Part shown: one piece after another, positions 20,696 to 27,582 of the stretch
Numbering within the stretch: the stretch's first letter is position 1
Layout: each line of letters starts with the position of its first letter
NCBI GenBank assembly: GCA_903951425.1
Contig: CAJBBX010000083.1
Location: 53,394 to 117,393 of the forward strand
From: an uncultured Chthonomonas sp.
GTDB taxonomy: Bacteria > Armatimonadota > Chthonomonadetes > Chthonomonadales > CAJBBX01
DNA length: 64,000 nucleotides
Direction: 5' to 3'
Translations under genes and position numbers: made by a program
The notes under the pieces: generated by a model
The model's database searches: none
What the model saw: the letters and a program-made list of their open reading frames with translations, nothing else
What the model was told of the DNA's origin: nothing

Positions 20696-20935
20696 ATGCT
20701 CTACGTGACCGTGCGGGTGGTGGACCCGTCGGGTCGGCCCAAGGAGTACTCGCGCGTCTCTGTGAAGACGCCGGGCTTCCTCGGCGGATGGATGGCGGAG
20801 GTGCGGACCGACGCCGATGGAGAGGCCGAGTTCGAGCTCAACATCGGCGCAAGCGATCGCATCGAGGTCTACGCCGACGGCCAGATTCTCTACGAGGACT
20901 ACCCGAAGTCCCGCATCACCGTCACCGTGCGCTGA
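20696..20935 (+). CDS. Small beta-sandwich protein (transthyretin/CarboxypepD-reg-like)
   Basis: A 79-residue protein without signal peptide. The pattern LYVTVRVVDPSGRPKEYSRV, TDADGEAEFELNIG and IEVYADGQILYED follows a carboxypeptidase-regulatory or transthyretin-like fold: a seven-strand sandwich with a D-x-x-G turn. I do not recognise a named family. GGGAGG lies about 10 bases before the ATG. It follows the AAA-WD40 gene by 44 bases on the same strand and is the last gene of the block, so it is probably the small partner of that system, perhaps a ligand or protein adaptor. Its lack of an export signal separates it from the secreted proteins nearby. Confidence 0.6.
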   Translation: MLYVTVRVVDPSGRPKEYSRVSVKTPGFLGGWMAEVRTDADGEAEFELNIGASDRIEVYADGQILYEDYPKSRITVTVR

Positions 20936-20957
20936 CAGGCAAGGCGGGCGCCCCCTT

Positions 20958-21773
20958 CTACCCCGGCTTCTGGTAGACCCGAACATAGTCGACCTCGAAC
21001 CGCGCCGGGAATGTGGTGGATGCCGGGTCGCCTCCGTTGGCGCCGCCGATGGCCAGGTTGAGGATGATGTGGTGCGGCCGGGTGAACGGGTTCGAGCCGT
21101 CTGGGTTCAGTGTCGTGGTGAGCAGCGTCTCGTTAAGCAGTTCGCCGTCGACGAAGAGGCGGATGGCCTCCGGCGTCCAGTCCATGCGCCAGACGTGGAA
21201 CCGATCGGACCAGCGCTTGTCCTTGAACTGGGCGATGGGCTTGCTGGCGGCGTCCCACTTCGCCACCCATCGCCGGTCGGTTCCCCACGCCACGTTGGCC
21301 AGGAGCATGCCCCGGTAGTACTCCATGATGTCGATTTCGCCGCCGGCGGGCCACTCGCCCTGATCGCCCACGGTCCAGAAGGCGGGCCAGAGCCCCGCGC
21401 GCGTGTCGATGCGGGCGCGCGTCTCGAAGCGGCCATAGGTCCACGAGTGGAGCCCGGCGGTCTTCAGGCTGGCGGAGGTGTACTCGGCGAACTCGCGTTT
21501 GGCCCGCCAGTCGGCCGCTCCGGGTTGGTAGCCGGGGTTCGGCTTCCGCTCTCGGCGCGCCTCGATGATGAGCCGGCCCCCCTCGCACCGGGCGTTGTCT
21601 GCCTGGTACCACTGCGCCTCCTCGTTGCGCACGAAGCCGGTCTCATAGGTCCACTTCGCAGGATCAGGCCGGCCGGCCCGGTTGAAGTCGTCGGACCAGA
21701 CCAGCCGATACCCATCCGGCGCACCCCCGGCGCAAACAAGGCAGAGGGCCGCAAGGGCCACGCAGGTGAACAT
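20958..21773 (-). CDS. Secreted GH16 endo-beta-glucanase-like enzyme
   Basis: A 271-residue GH16 protein, complete in length. A signal peptide (MFTCVALAALCLVCAGGA) precedes LVWSDDFNRAGRPDPAKWTYE, the usual first strand. The catalytic motif GGEIDIMEYY (about 144-153) supplies the nucleophile, the helper aspartate and the acid/base glutamate in the E-x-D-x-x-E arrangement of laminarinases and related enzymes. It ends in RFEVDYVRVYQ, the conserved last strand. Family members cut beta-1,3 or mixed-linkage glucans, agar or carrageenan; E-I-D-I-M-E favours laminarinase or lichenase. The ATG at 21773 was chosen for its signal peptide and a GGAGG 8 bases upstream. It converges with the SARP/AAA operon. 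Confidence 0.9.
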   Translation of the reverse strand: MFTCVALAALCLVCAGGAPDGYRLVWSDDFNRAGRPDPAKWTYETGFVRNEEAQWYQADNARCEGGRLIIEARRERKPNPGYQPGAADWRAKREFAEYTSASLKTAGLHSWTYGRFETRARIDTRAGLWPAFWTVGDQGEWPAGGEIDIMEYYRGMLLANVAWGTDRRWVAKWDAASKPIAQFKDKRWSDRFHVWRMDWTPEAIRLFVDGELLNETLLTTTLNPDGSNPFTRPHHIILNLAIGGANGGDPASTTFPARFEVDYVRVYQKPG

Positions 21774-21851
21774 GGCAGGAACCTCCGGAAGGTCAGGTTT
21801 GGCTTTCGGTGGCCTTCGTTGTACCTGTCGCGGTGGAGGTGGAGCGCTAGG

Positions 21852-21878
21852 GGACCTATGCGACCCATGGGACGGATG
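21852..21878 (+). repeat. Degenerate 9-bp tandem repeat
   Basis: Three 9-bp units, GGACCTATG, CGACCCATG and GGACGGATG, stand head to tail upstream of the GH16 gene. About 60 bases further on, the opposite strand carries two more similar units (GGACTGATT, GGACCTATA). Nine-bp tandems also occur at 51556 and 56560. Confidence 0.5.
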
Positions 21879-22030
21879 CGACCGGGCCTGCGAGCCGCGC
21901 CGGGGTTGGAGCCTGCCTTCCCATGCGTCGTATAGGTCCAATCAGTCCCATTCATCGCTCCTCCTGCCCGCAGCAGGAGCCCGCGCCTGCTGCGGCGAAT
22001 CCTACGGCACTACGCGCTCTGGAGGGCAGC

Positions 22031-22867
22031 ATGAGACTGGGTGGACCCATCTTCGCACCGGCGGCCGACCCCGCCGCCTGGGTGGCGGCGCACCGCGCCG
22101 AGGGCTATACCGCGGCTTTCTGCCCGCTGGGACCCGACGCCGACGATGCCGCCGTGGCCGCCTACGAGCGCGCGGCCAAGGAGGCCGGCATCGTCATCGC
22201 CGAGGTGGGCGCTTGGAGCAACCCCATGAGCCCCGACGAGGCGACGCGCAAGGCCGCCATCGAGAACTGCAAGCGGCAGCTGCACCTGGCCGATCGCATC
22301 GGCGCGCGCTGCTGCGTCAACATCGCCGGCTCGCTGGGCGAGCAGTGGGACGGGCCGCACCCGGCCAACCTCACGCGGCCCGCCTTCGACCAGATCGTGC
22401 AGACCGTCCGCGGCATCATCGACGCGGTCCACCCGAGCCGCTCGTTCTACACCCTCGAGACGATGCCCTGGATGTACCCCGACTCGCCGGAGAGCTACGC
22501 CGACCTCATCAAGGCCATCGACCGCAAGGCCTTCGCGGTGCATCTGGACCCCGTGAACCTGGTCTGCAGCCCGCAGCGCTACTTCGGCAACGCGGACCTG
22601 CTCCGCACCTGCTTCAAGAAGCTGGGGCCGCACATCCGAAGCTGCCACGCCAAGGACATCATCCTCCGCAGCAACCTGACGACCCACCTGGACGAGGTGG
22701 TGCCCGGCCAGGGGGGCCTCGACTACGGCGTATACCTAAAGGAGCTGAGCAAGCTGGCGCCGGACATCCCGCTGATGATGGAGCACATGGCCAAGCCCGA
22801 GGAGTACCGCGCCGCAGCCGCGCACATCCGTAAGGTGGCCGCCGGGAAGGGGCTGGGCGCGCTGTGA
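22031..22867 (+). CDS. Sugar phosphate isomerase/epimerase (xylose-isomerase-like TIM barrel)
   Basis: A 278-residue AP-endonuclease-2/xylose-isomerase-like TIM barrel. Metal-binding positions are suggested by FYTLETMPW, AVHLDPVNLV, IRSCHAKDI and PLMMEHMAKPEEY, the Glu-Asp-His-Glu set of these isomerases. There is no signal peptide, so it is cytoplasmic. Family members isomerise or epimerise sugars, keto-sugars or inositol derivatives; the substrate is unknown. GGAGGG precedes the ATG by 4 bases, and the start at 22031 fits the first strand. Its stop overlaps the next start (GTGA), and the next two genes are dehydrogenases, so it acts in a multi-step cytoplasmic sugar conversion pathway. Confidence 0.8.
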   Translation: MRLGGPIFAPAADPAAWVAAHRAEGYTAAFCPLGPDADDAAVAAYERAAKEAGIVIAEVGAWSNPMSPDEATRKAAIENCKRQLHLADRIGARCCVNIAGSLGEQWDGPHPANLTRPAFDQIVQTVRGIIDAVHPSRSFYTLETMPWMYPDSPESYADLIKAIDRKAFAVHLDPVNLVCSPQRYFGNADLLRTCFKKLGPHIRSCHAKDIILRSNLTTHLDEVVPGQGGLDYGVYLKELSKLAPDIPLMMEHMAKPEEYRAAAAHIRKVAAGKGLGAL

Positions 22868-23853
22868 GCGCGGCGCTCCACTCGGTGGCCTTCACGGCGC
22901 ACCGAACCGCCGAGATGATGACGCAGCCCGCCGATGAGGCGCCCCCCGGCCCCGGCGAGATTGCCGGACCCACCCTCGCGTCGCTGGTTAGCCCCGGCAC
23001 GGAGCTGAACTGGGCCTATCTGGGCCAGGAGTTCCCCTCCTACCCCGGGTACGCCGCAGTCTTCCGCGTGGAGGAGGTGGGGCCGGATGTCTGCGGCTTC
23101 GACGTCGGCGACCGGGCTTTCTGCATGGGCCCGCACCGGAGCCGCCAGCGCACCGTCGCCCGCGACGCCGTCCGCGTGCCGCCGGACCTGGGCGCCGCGC
23201 CGGCCTCCCTCTGCCGCCTGATGAACGTCTCCATGAGCACCCTCACCACCACCACGGCGCGCCCGCCGCAGAGCGTGCTGGTGACGGGCCTGGGCATCGT
23301 GGGCCATCTGGCCGCGCAGGTTTTCGCCTCTTGCGGCTACCAGGTGCTGGCCGTGGACCCCGACGAGCCGCGCCGGGCCCTGGCCCGCGACAAGGGGCTG
23401 GAGGCGGTCTTCGCCCAGACGCCGCTGAAGGACACCGACCTGGCCGGCCGCGTGGCGCTGGCGTTGGAGTGCTCGGGCCACGAGGCCGCGGCCATCGACT
23501 GCTGCCGCATGGTGCGCCAACGCGGCGAGGTGGTGCTGGTGGGCGTGCCGTGGCGCCAGAACACCGAGCAGAGCGCCCATGAACTGCTCCATGCGATCTT
23601 CCACCAGTACGCCGTGGTTCGCAGCGGATGGGAGTGGGAGGTGCCGCGCCACCCGGCGCCCTTCATGACCGGGAGCCTGCAGGGGAACATGGCGGCCGCC
23701 CTGCGCTGGATCGCCGCTGGGCGGGTCGACGTTTCGGGCCTCTATGAGACCGTCTCGCCGGCCGAGTGCGGCGCCGTCTACGAGGGCCTGCTGGACCGCA
23801 GTTGGCCGGCGCTCTCGGCCATCTACGACTGGGCCGCCCTGAGCGAGGAGTAA
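22864..23853 (+). CDS. Medium-chain (zinc-type alcohol) dehydrogenase-like oxidoreductase
   Basis: A 329-residue MDR-superfamily protein. The N-terminal GroES-like part contains SPGTELNWAYLGQEFPSYPGY and GFDVGDRAFCMGPH. The Rossmann fold has VLVTGLGIVGHLAAQVFAS, then VLAVDPDEPRR, whose acidic residue after strand 2 suggests NAD(H). The usual structural zinc cysteines are absent, as in bi-domain sorbitol or glucosyl-type MDR members. It starts with GTG overlapping the isomerase stop by four bases, and the SDR gene follows 5 bases after its stop. It probably oxidises or reduces a sugar or glycoside in the same pathway; the exact substrate is unknown. Confidence 0.82.
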   Translation: MSAALHSVAFTAHRTAEMMTQPADEAPPGPGEIAGPTLASLVSPGTELNWAYLGQEFPSYPGYAAVFRVEEVGPDVCGFDVGDRAFCMGPHRSRQRTVARDAVRVPPDLGAAPASLCRLMNVSMSTLTTTTARPPQSVLVTGLGIVGHLAAQVFASCGYQVLAVDPDEPRRALARDKGLEAVFAQTPLKDTDLAGRVALALECSGHEAAAIDCCRMVRQRGEVVLVGVPWRQNTEQSAHELLHAIFHQYAVVRSGWEWEVPRHPAPFMTGSLQGNMAAALRWIAAGRVDVSGLYETVSPAECGAVYEGLLDRSWPALSAIYDWAALSEE

Positions 23854-23858
23854 CCCAC

Positions 23859-24596
23859 ATGAGCAAGACAGCCGTCGTCACCGGGGCCAGTAGCGGCATC
23901 GGCGAAGCCACCGCGCGGGCGCTGGCCGCCCAGGGCTACCACGTCATCGTCGCAGCGCGCCGCATGGATCGCCTGACGAAGCTGGCCGGCGAGATCGGCG
24001 GGACCGCCGTGGAGCTGGACGTCACCAGTCAGGCTTCGGTGGACGCGCTGGCCGCCGCGCTGCCCTCTGAACTCCAGGTATTGGTGAACAACGCCGGCGG
24101 CGCGCTGGGCCTCGAGCCCATCGAGGCGGCCGACGAGGCCCACTGGGTGGGTATGTACGCCACCAACGTGCTGGGCCTCATGCGCATGACGCGTGCGCTG
24201 CTCCCGGCGCTCAAGGCCGGGCGAGGGCATATCGTCAACATCACCAGCATCGCTGGGCGCGAGGTCTACGTTAACGGCGCAGGCTACACGGCCGCCAAGC
24301 ACGCTGCCGTGGCTGTCACCAAGACGCTCAGGCTTGAGCTGAACGGCCTGCCCGTCCGCGTGACCGACGTGGCGCCGGGGCTCGTGGAGACCGAGTTCGG
24401 CCTGGTGCGCTTCGACGGCGATGCCGACCGCGCCGCCGCGGCCTACAAGGGCATGACGCCGCTGGTGGCCGAAGACATCGCCGAGTGCGTGGCGTGGGCC
24501 GTGAGCCGGCCGTGGCACGTGAACATCGACGAGATCGTCGTGCGGCCCGTGGCCCAGGCCACCGTCAGCCTCGTGGCCCGCGACAAGGGCTTGTAG
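23859..24596 (+). CDS. Short-chain dehydrogenase/reductase
   Basis: A 245-residue classical SDR. The cofactor loop is VTGASSGIGEATARALA, with AARRMDR after strand 2 favouring NADP(H). NNAGGALG follows strand 4. The catalytic set is Ser in ITSIAGREV, then YTAAK. It ends with a substrate loop (GLVETEFGLVRF) and an LVARDKGL tail like the YdfG/serine-3-dehydrogenase group, which reduces hydroxy acids and aldehydes. The ATG lies 5 bases after the preceding stop. As the third enzyme of the operon it may complete a redox step on the sugar handled by the isomerase and MDR. Confidence 0.88.
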   Translation: MSKTAVVTGASSGIGEATARALAAQGYHVIVAARRMDRLTKLAGEIGGTAVELDVTSQASVDALAAALPSELQVLVNNAGGALGLEPIEAADEAHWVGMYATNVLGLMRMTRALLPALKAGRGHIVNITSIAGREVYVNGAGYTAAKHAAVAVTKTLRLELNGLPVRVTDVAPGLVETEFGLVRFDGDADRAAAAYKGMTPLVAEDIAECVAWAVSRPWHVNIDEIVVRPVAQATVSLVARDKGL

Positions 24597-24619
24597 CGCG
24601 CGCCGAAGGGGGCGCTTCC

Positions 24620-27202
24620 ATGAAGAGGGCATGCCTGATGGCGATCACGATGGCGATGGGCGCCGCGTCCCTGGCCGCACCCGGCGCGGATAGGCGGGCG
24701 ATCCCGCCGCATGCGGCGTTCCGGCGTTTCGATGCGGCGGCCTTCGCCAAGCCGGAGGCCTTCTTCTGGCCCGGATACATGTGGATATGGAACGACAAGC
24801 TTGACCCGGCGGCCACCCGCGCCCAGCTGGCCGACATGGCCTCCCACGGCGCCATGGCCCCCATGGCCATACCCGAGCCCAGGGAGTTCCGTCCCGTCAA
24901 CATGCCCACGCTCCTGGAGCCCGACTACCTGAGCAGCGGCTTCATGGACCAGGTTCGCGTGGCCGTGGACGAGGCCGCCCGCCTGGGCATGTGTACCTGG
25001 CTCTACGACGAGGGCGGCTGGCCCAGCGGAAGCGCCTGCGGCCGCGTGGTCGCCAAGGACCCAACGGTCGTGCAGAGGCAGGTCCGTTGGAGCTGGTCCA
25101 AGCCGAAGCCCGGCGAGGCGTTCCGCGCGCCCGCCGACTGCCTGGTGGCCTACACGCGCATCGGCAAGGAGCCCTGGCGGCGGCTGGAGCCCGGCGCTGA
25201 GCGCAGCTTCGCCGAGGCGGGCCGCGCCCTCGTCATCACCGCGCCCACGTCCGGTCGCTACCCGGACCTGACCAATGCCAGGGCTACGCGCCTCTTCATC
25301 GAGCTCACGCACGAGGCCTACAAGCGCGCCGTGGGGCACGAGTTCGGCAAGTCGATCCCGCTCATCTTCACCGACGAGCCCGGCTGCGGGGGCCTGCCCT
25401 GGCCCGAGGATGCCGTGGAGGACTTCCGCGCGAAGAAGGGCTACGACTTGCGCGACCGCCTCTTCGCCCTCATCGAGCCCGAGACCGACGCCGAGCGGCA
25501 GGTGCGCGTGGATTACTTCGACTGGTGGTCCGACCGTTTCGCGCAGAACTACCTGGGCCAGATTCAGGAGTGGTGCGGCAGGAACGGCATCCTCTCCGGC
25601 GGCCATCTGAATGGCGAGGACGTCACGCTGGGCTCCCGGATGTACGGCTTTGGCCAGATGCTCCGAGCCCTGCGGCGGCTCGACATCCCCGGCGTCGACG
25701 TCATCTGGCGGCAGCTCTGGCCCGGCCAGGCGAACCACTTCTTCCCCAAGTACGCCTCCACCGTGGCACGGCAGGAGGGCGGCCGCTTCGCCATGAGCGA
25801 GAGCTTCGCCGTCTTCGGCAACGGCATGACGCCCGAGCAGATGAAGTGGCTCGTCGACTACCAGCTCGTCCGCGGCATCCAGCTTTTCGACCTGGCCGCC
25901 TATCCCTACTCCTCGCGCGACTGGTTCATGGGCGGCGAGCGGCCCCACTTCGGCCCTGCCAACCCGCTCTGGAAGCACATGCCGCGCCTCCACGCCTACA
26001 TCGCCCGCATGGGCCGCCTGATGAGCCTGGGCCGCGCCGACTGCCGCACGCTGCTCTACTTCCCCGTACGCGACATCTGGGCCGGCGCACCCGATCTGGA
26101 GCAGGTGCGGGCCTCGCAGGACGACCTGGCCAACGCCCTGCTCTCGGCCCAGCGCGAATTCGACTTCGTGGATGACGACGCCCTGACGCGCCCCGCCACC
26201 CGCGTCGCCGGCGGCCGCCTCCGCATCGGCGAGATGGAGTACGACAGCGTGCTGGTGAGCCGCGCCTCGTGGATCCCCGAGGCGTCCATGCAGCGGCTGA
26301 AGGCCTTCGCGGCAGCGGGCGGGCGCGTCGTCTGGGTCGATCGTCCGTCAGGCCTCCCGGCTCCCGGCTTCGGTGTGGCGGCCACGCGCAGCGACGCCGT
26401 TGCCATGGTGACCCCCGTGGTGCGCGTCGAAGCGGCCAATGCCGCCATACGGGCCACCGGGCGCCGCTTCACCGGCGGGGCCGCCTACCTCATCACCAAC
26501 GAGGGCGCCGGCCCGACCCGCTGCTCCGTCGTCATCGACCGGCCCCAGCGCCCGCGCCTGCTGGATGCCGAGACCGGGCGCATCCTGCGCATTGCTACGG
26601 CCCAGCCCTGCGGCGAGGGGTGGCGCGTGGAGCTTGACCTGCCCTTCGGGGGCTCCGCGGCCCTGCTCTGCGGCGGCCAGGGGCGCGCCGAGGGCGAGGC
26701 AGTCCCGGCCATCGCCGAGACCGCCTCCTTCGAAGCGGCATGGACCCTCACACCCCTCCGAGCGTGGAGCTTCGGCGAGCATGACTTCGAGGAGCGCCCC
26801 GGCGACGGCCGCCCGGTGGCCGCGCTCCCGGCCGACTTCTCCGGCGAGGCCGAGTACAGCGCCGCCCTCCCCTTGACCGAGCAGCATGCCCGCCTCGGCG
26901 CCGAGGTCGAGCTGAGCGGCGTCCGCTTTGCCTGCGAGGTGGAGGTCAACGGCAAGGCCGTCGGCTCGCGGCTCTGGGGCCCCTGGCGCTTCCCGGTGAA
27001 GGGCCTGCTCAAGCCTGGCGCCAACATCGTCCGCGTGCGGGTAACCAACACACTGGCCAACCTCTACGTCAACAGCGACGCCCTGAGCCGCTTCACGGCT
27101 AACCAACTGGGTCCCTACCACCCCCGCGCGGTGGCCTTCGAGCGAGAGAGCGTCACCACCGACCTGCTCGGATCGCGGCTACTCCTCCACCTGACGGATT
27201 GA
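24620..27202 (+). CDS. Secreted GH106-like (alpha-L-rhamnosidase-type) glycosidase
   Basis: About 860 residues with a signal peptide (CLMAITMAMGAASLAAPGA). The catalytic part begins PGYMWIWNDKLDPA and contains WLYDEGGWPSGSA and IFTDEPGCGGLPW, the pattern of GH106-like TIM barrels in which the Asp-Glu pairs line the active site. The C-terminal domain (CEVEVNGKAVGSRLWGPW, LKPGANIVRVRVTN) is a jelly-roll carbohydrate-binding module typical of large glycosidases. The predicted substrate is an alpha-rhamnoside or related deoxysugar chain; this is family inference. It is the last gene of the isomerase-MDR-SDR operon, starting 23 bases after the SDR stop, and links external hydrolysis to cytoplasmic conversion. 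Confidence 0.75.
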   Translation: MKRACLMAITMAMGAASLAAPGADRRAIPPHAAFRRFDAAAFAKPEAFFWPGYMWIWNDKLDPAATRAQLADMASHGAMAPMAIPEPREFRPVNMPTLLEPDYLSSGFMDQVRVAVDEAARLGMCTWLYDEGGWPSGSACGRVVAKDPTVVQRQVRWSWSKPKPGEAFRAPADCLVAYTRIGKEPWRRLEPGAERSFAEAGRALVITAPTSGRYPDLTNARATRLFIELTHEAYKRAVGHEFGKSIPLIFTDEPGCGGLPWPEDAVEDFRAKKGYDLRDRLFALIEPETDAERQVRVDYFDWWSDRFAQNYLGQIQEWCGRNGILSGGHLNGEDVTLGSRMYGFGQMLRALRRLDIPGVDVIWRQLWPGQANHFFPKYASTVARQEGGRFAMSESFAVFGNGMTPEQMKWLVDYQLVRGIQLFDLAAYPYSSRDWFMGGERPHFGPANPLWKHMPRLHAYIARMGRLMSLGRADCRTLLYFPVRDIWAGAPDLEQVRASQDDLANALLSAQREFDFVDDDALTRPATRVAGGRLRIGEMEYDSVLVSRASWIPEASMQRLKAFAAAGGRVVWVDRPSGLPAPGFGVAATRSDAVAMVTPVVRVEAANAAIRATGRRFTGGAAYLITNEGAGPTRCSVVIDRPQRPRLLDAETGRILRIATAQPCGEGWRVELDLPFGGSAALLCGGQGRAEGEAVPAIAETASFEAAWTLTPLRAWSFGEHDFEERPGDGRPVAALPADFSGEAEYSAALPLTEQHARLGAEVELSGVRFACEVEVNGKAVGSRLWGPWRFPVKGLLKPGANIVRVRVTNTLANLYVNSDALSRFTANQLGPYHPRAVAFERESVTTDLLGSRLLLHLTD

Positions 27203-27262
27203 GCCGGACTCGGGCCCGGTGGTGCGCCGTTGCTGGTTGCCCGGAGTGCGTAGCGCGCCGGG

Positions 27263-27317
27263 CCGTCGGTTGAGTAGGTCCGCGCCGCCGTTCGCGCGGA
27301 CCGTATCGAAACCACGG
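27263..27317. repeat. REP-like intergenic element, copy A
   Basis: The element reads CCGTCGGTTGAGTAGG, a hairpin (GGTCCGCG with CGCGGACC, 27277-27302), then CGTATCGAAACCACGG. A second copy with the same flanks and a different stem lies at 63632-63685. It follows the stop of the GH106-like gene and may also terminate its transcript. Confidence 0.6.
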
Positions 27318-27379
27318 CGCGACAACTCGGAGGGCAATGACAATCGGCCTGCGTGCAGCTTGATATCGTCCGGGTATGC

Positions 27380-27385
27380 TATAAT
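27380..27385 (+). promoter_or_regulatory. tRNA-Pro promoter -10 element
   Basis: TATAAT with an extended TGC prefix lies 11 bases before the tRNA start. No good -35 is found at 17 bases; TTGATA at 27360 is spaced by only 14. The extended -10 probably compensates. Confidence 0.55.
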
Positions 27386-27396
27386 GTCTCCTGCCT

Positions 27397-27473
27397 CGGG
27401 GTGTGGCTCAGCTTGGTAGAGCGCGCGGTTCGGGACTGCGAGGTCGGAGGTTCAAATCCTCTCACCCCGACCA
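27397..27473 (+). tRNA. tRNA-Pro (anticodon CGG)
   Basis: A 77-base cloverleaf: acceptor CGGGGTG/CACCCCG, D stem GCTC/GAGC, anticodon stem CGCGG/CTGCG with loop TTCGGGA, variable loop AGGTC, T stem GGAGG/CCTCT with loop TTCAAAT, discriminator A and an encoded CCA. The anticodon CGG reads the proline codon CCG, which is abundant in this GC-rich DNA. A promoter precedes it and a hairpin follows it. Confidence 0.97.
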
Positions 27474-27483
27474 AGGCGAAGAG

Positions 27484-27518
27484 TTCGAGGGCACAAACAT
27501 CTGGTTTGTGCCCTCGAA
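27484..27518. terminator. Strong hairpin after tRNA-Pro
   Basis: A perfect 15-bp stem (TTCGAGGGCACAAAC with its complement) and a five-base loop begin 11 bases after the tRNA. It also lies downstream of the convergent GxGYxYP gene, so it may stop both transcripts. A third copy of GTTTGTGCCC follows at once. Confidence 0.75.
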
Positions 27519-27582
27519 GTCGTTTGTGCCCTGTTTCAACCCCATCACGTCGCGTACCCACACACCTCCACCGGCATGGCGG

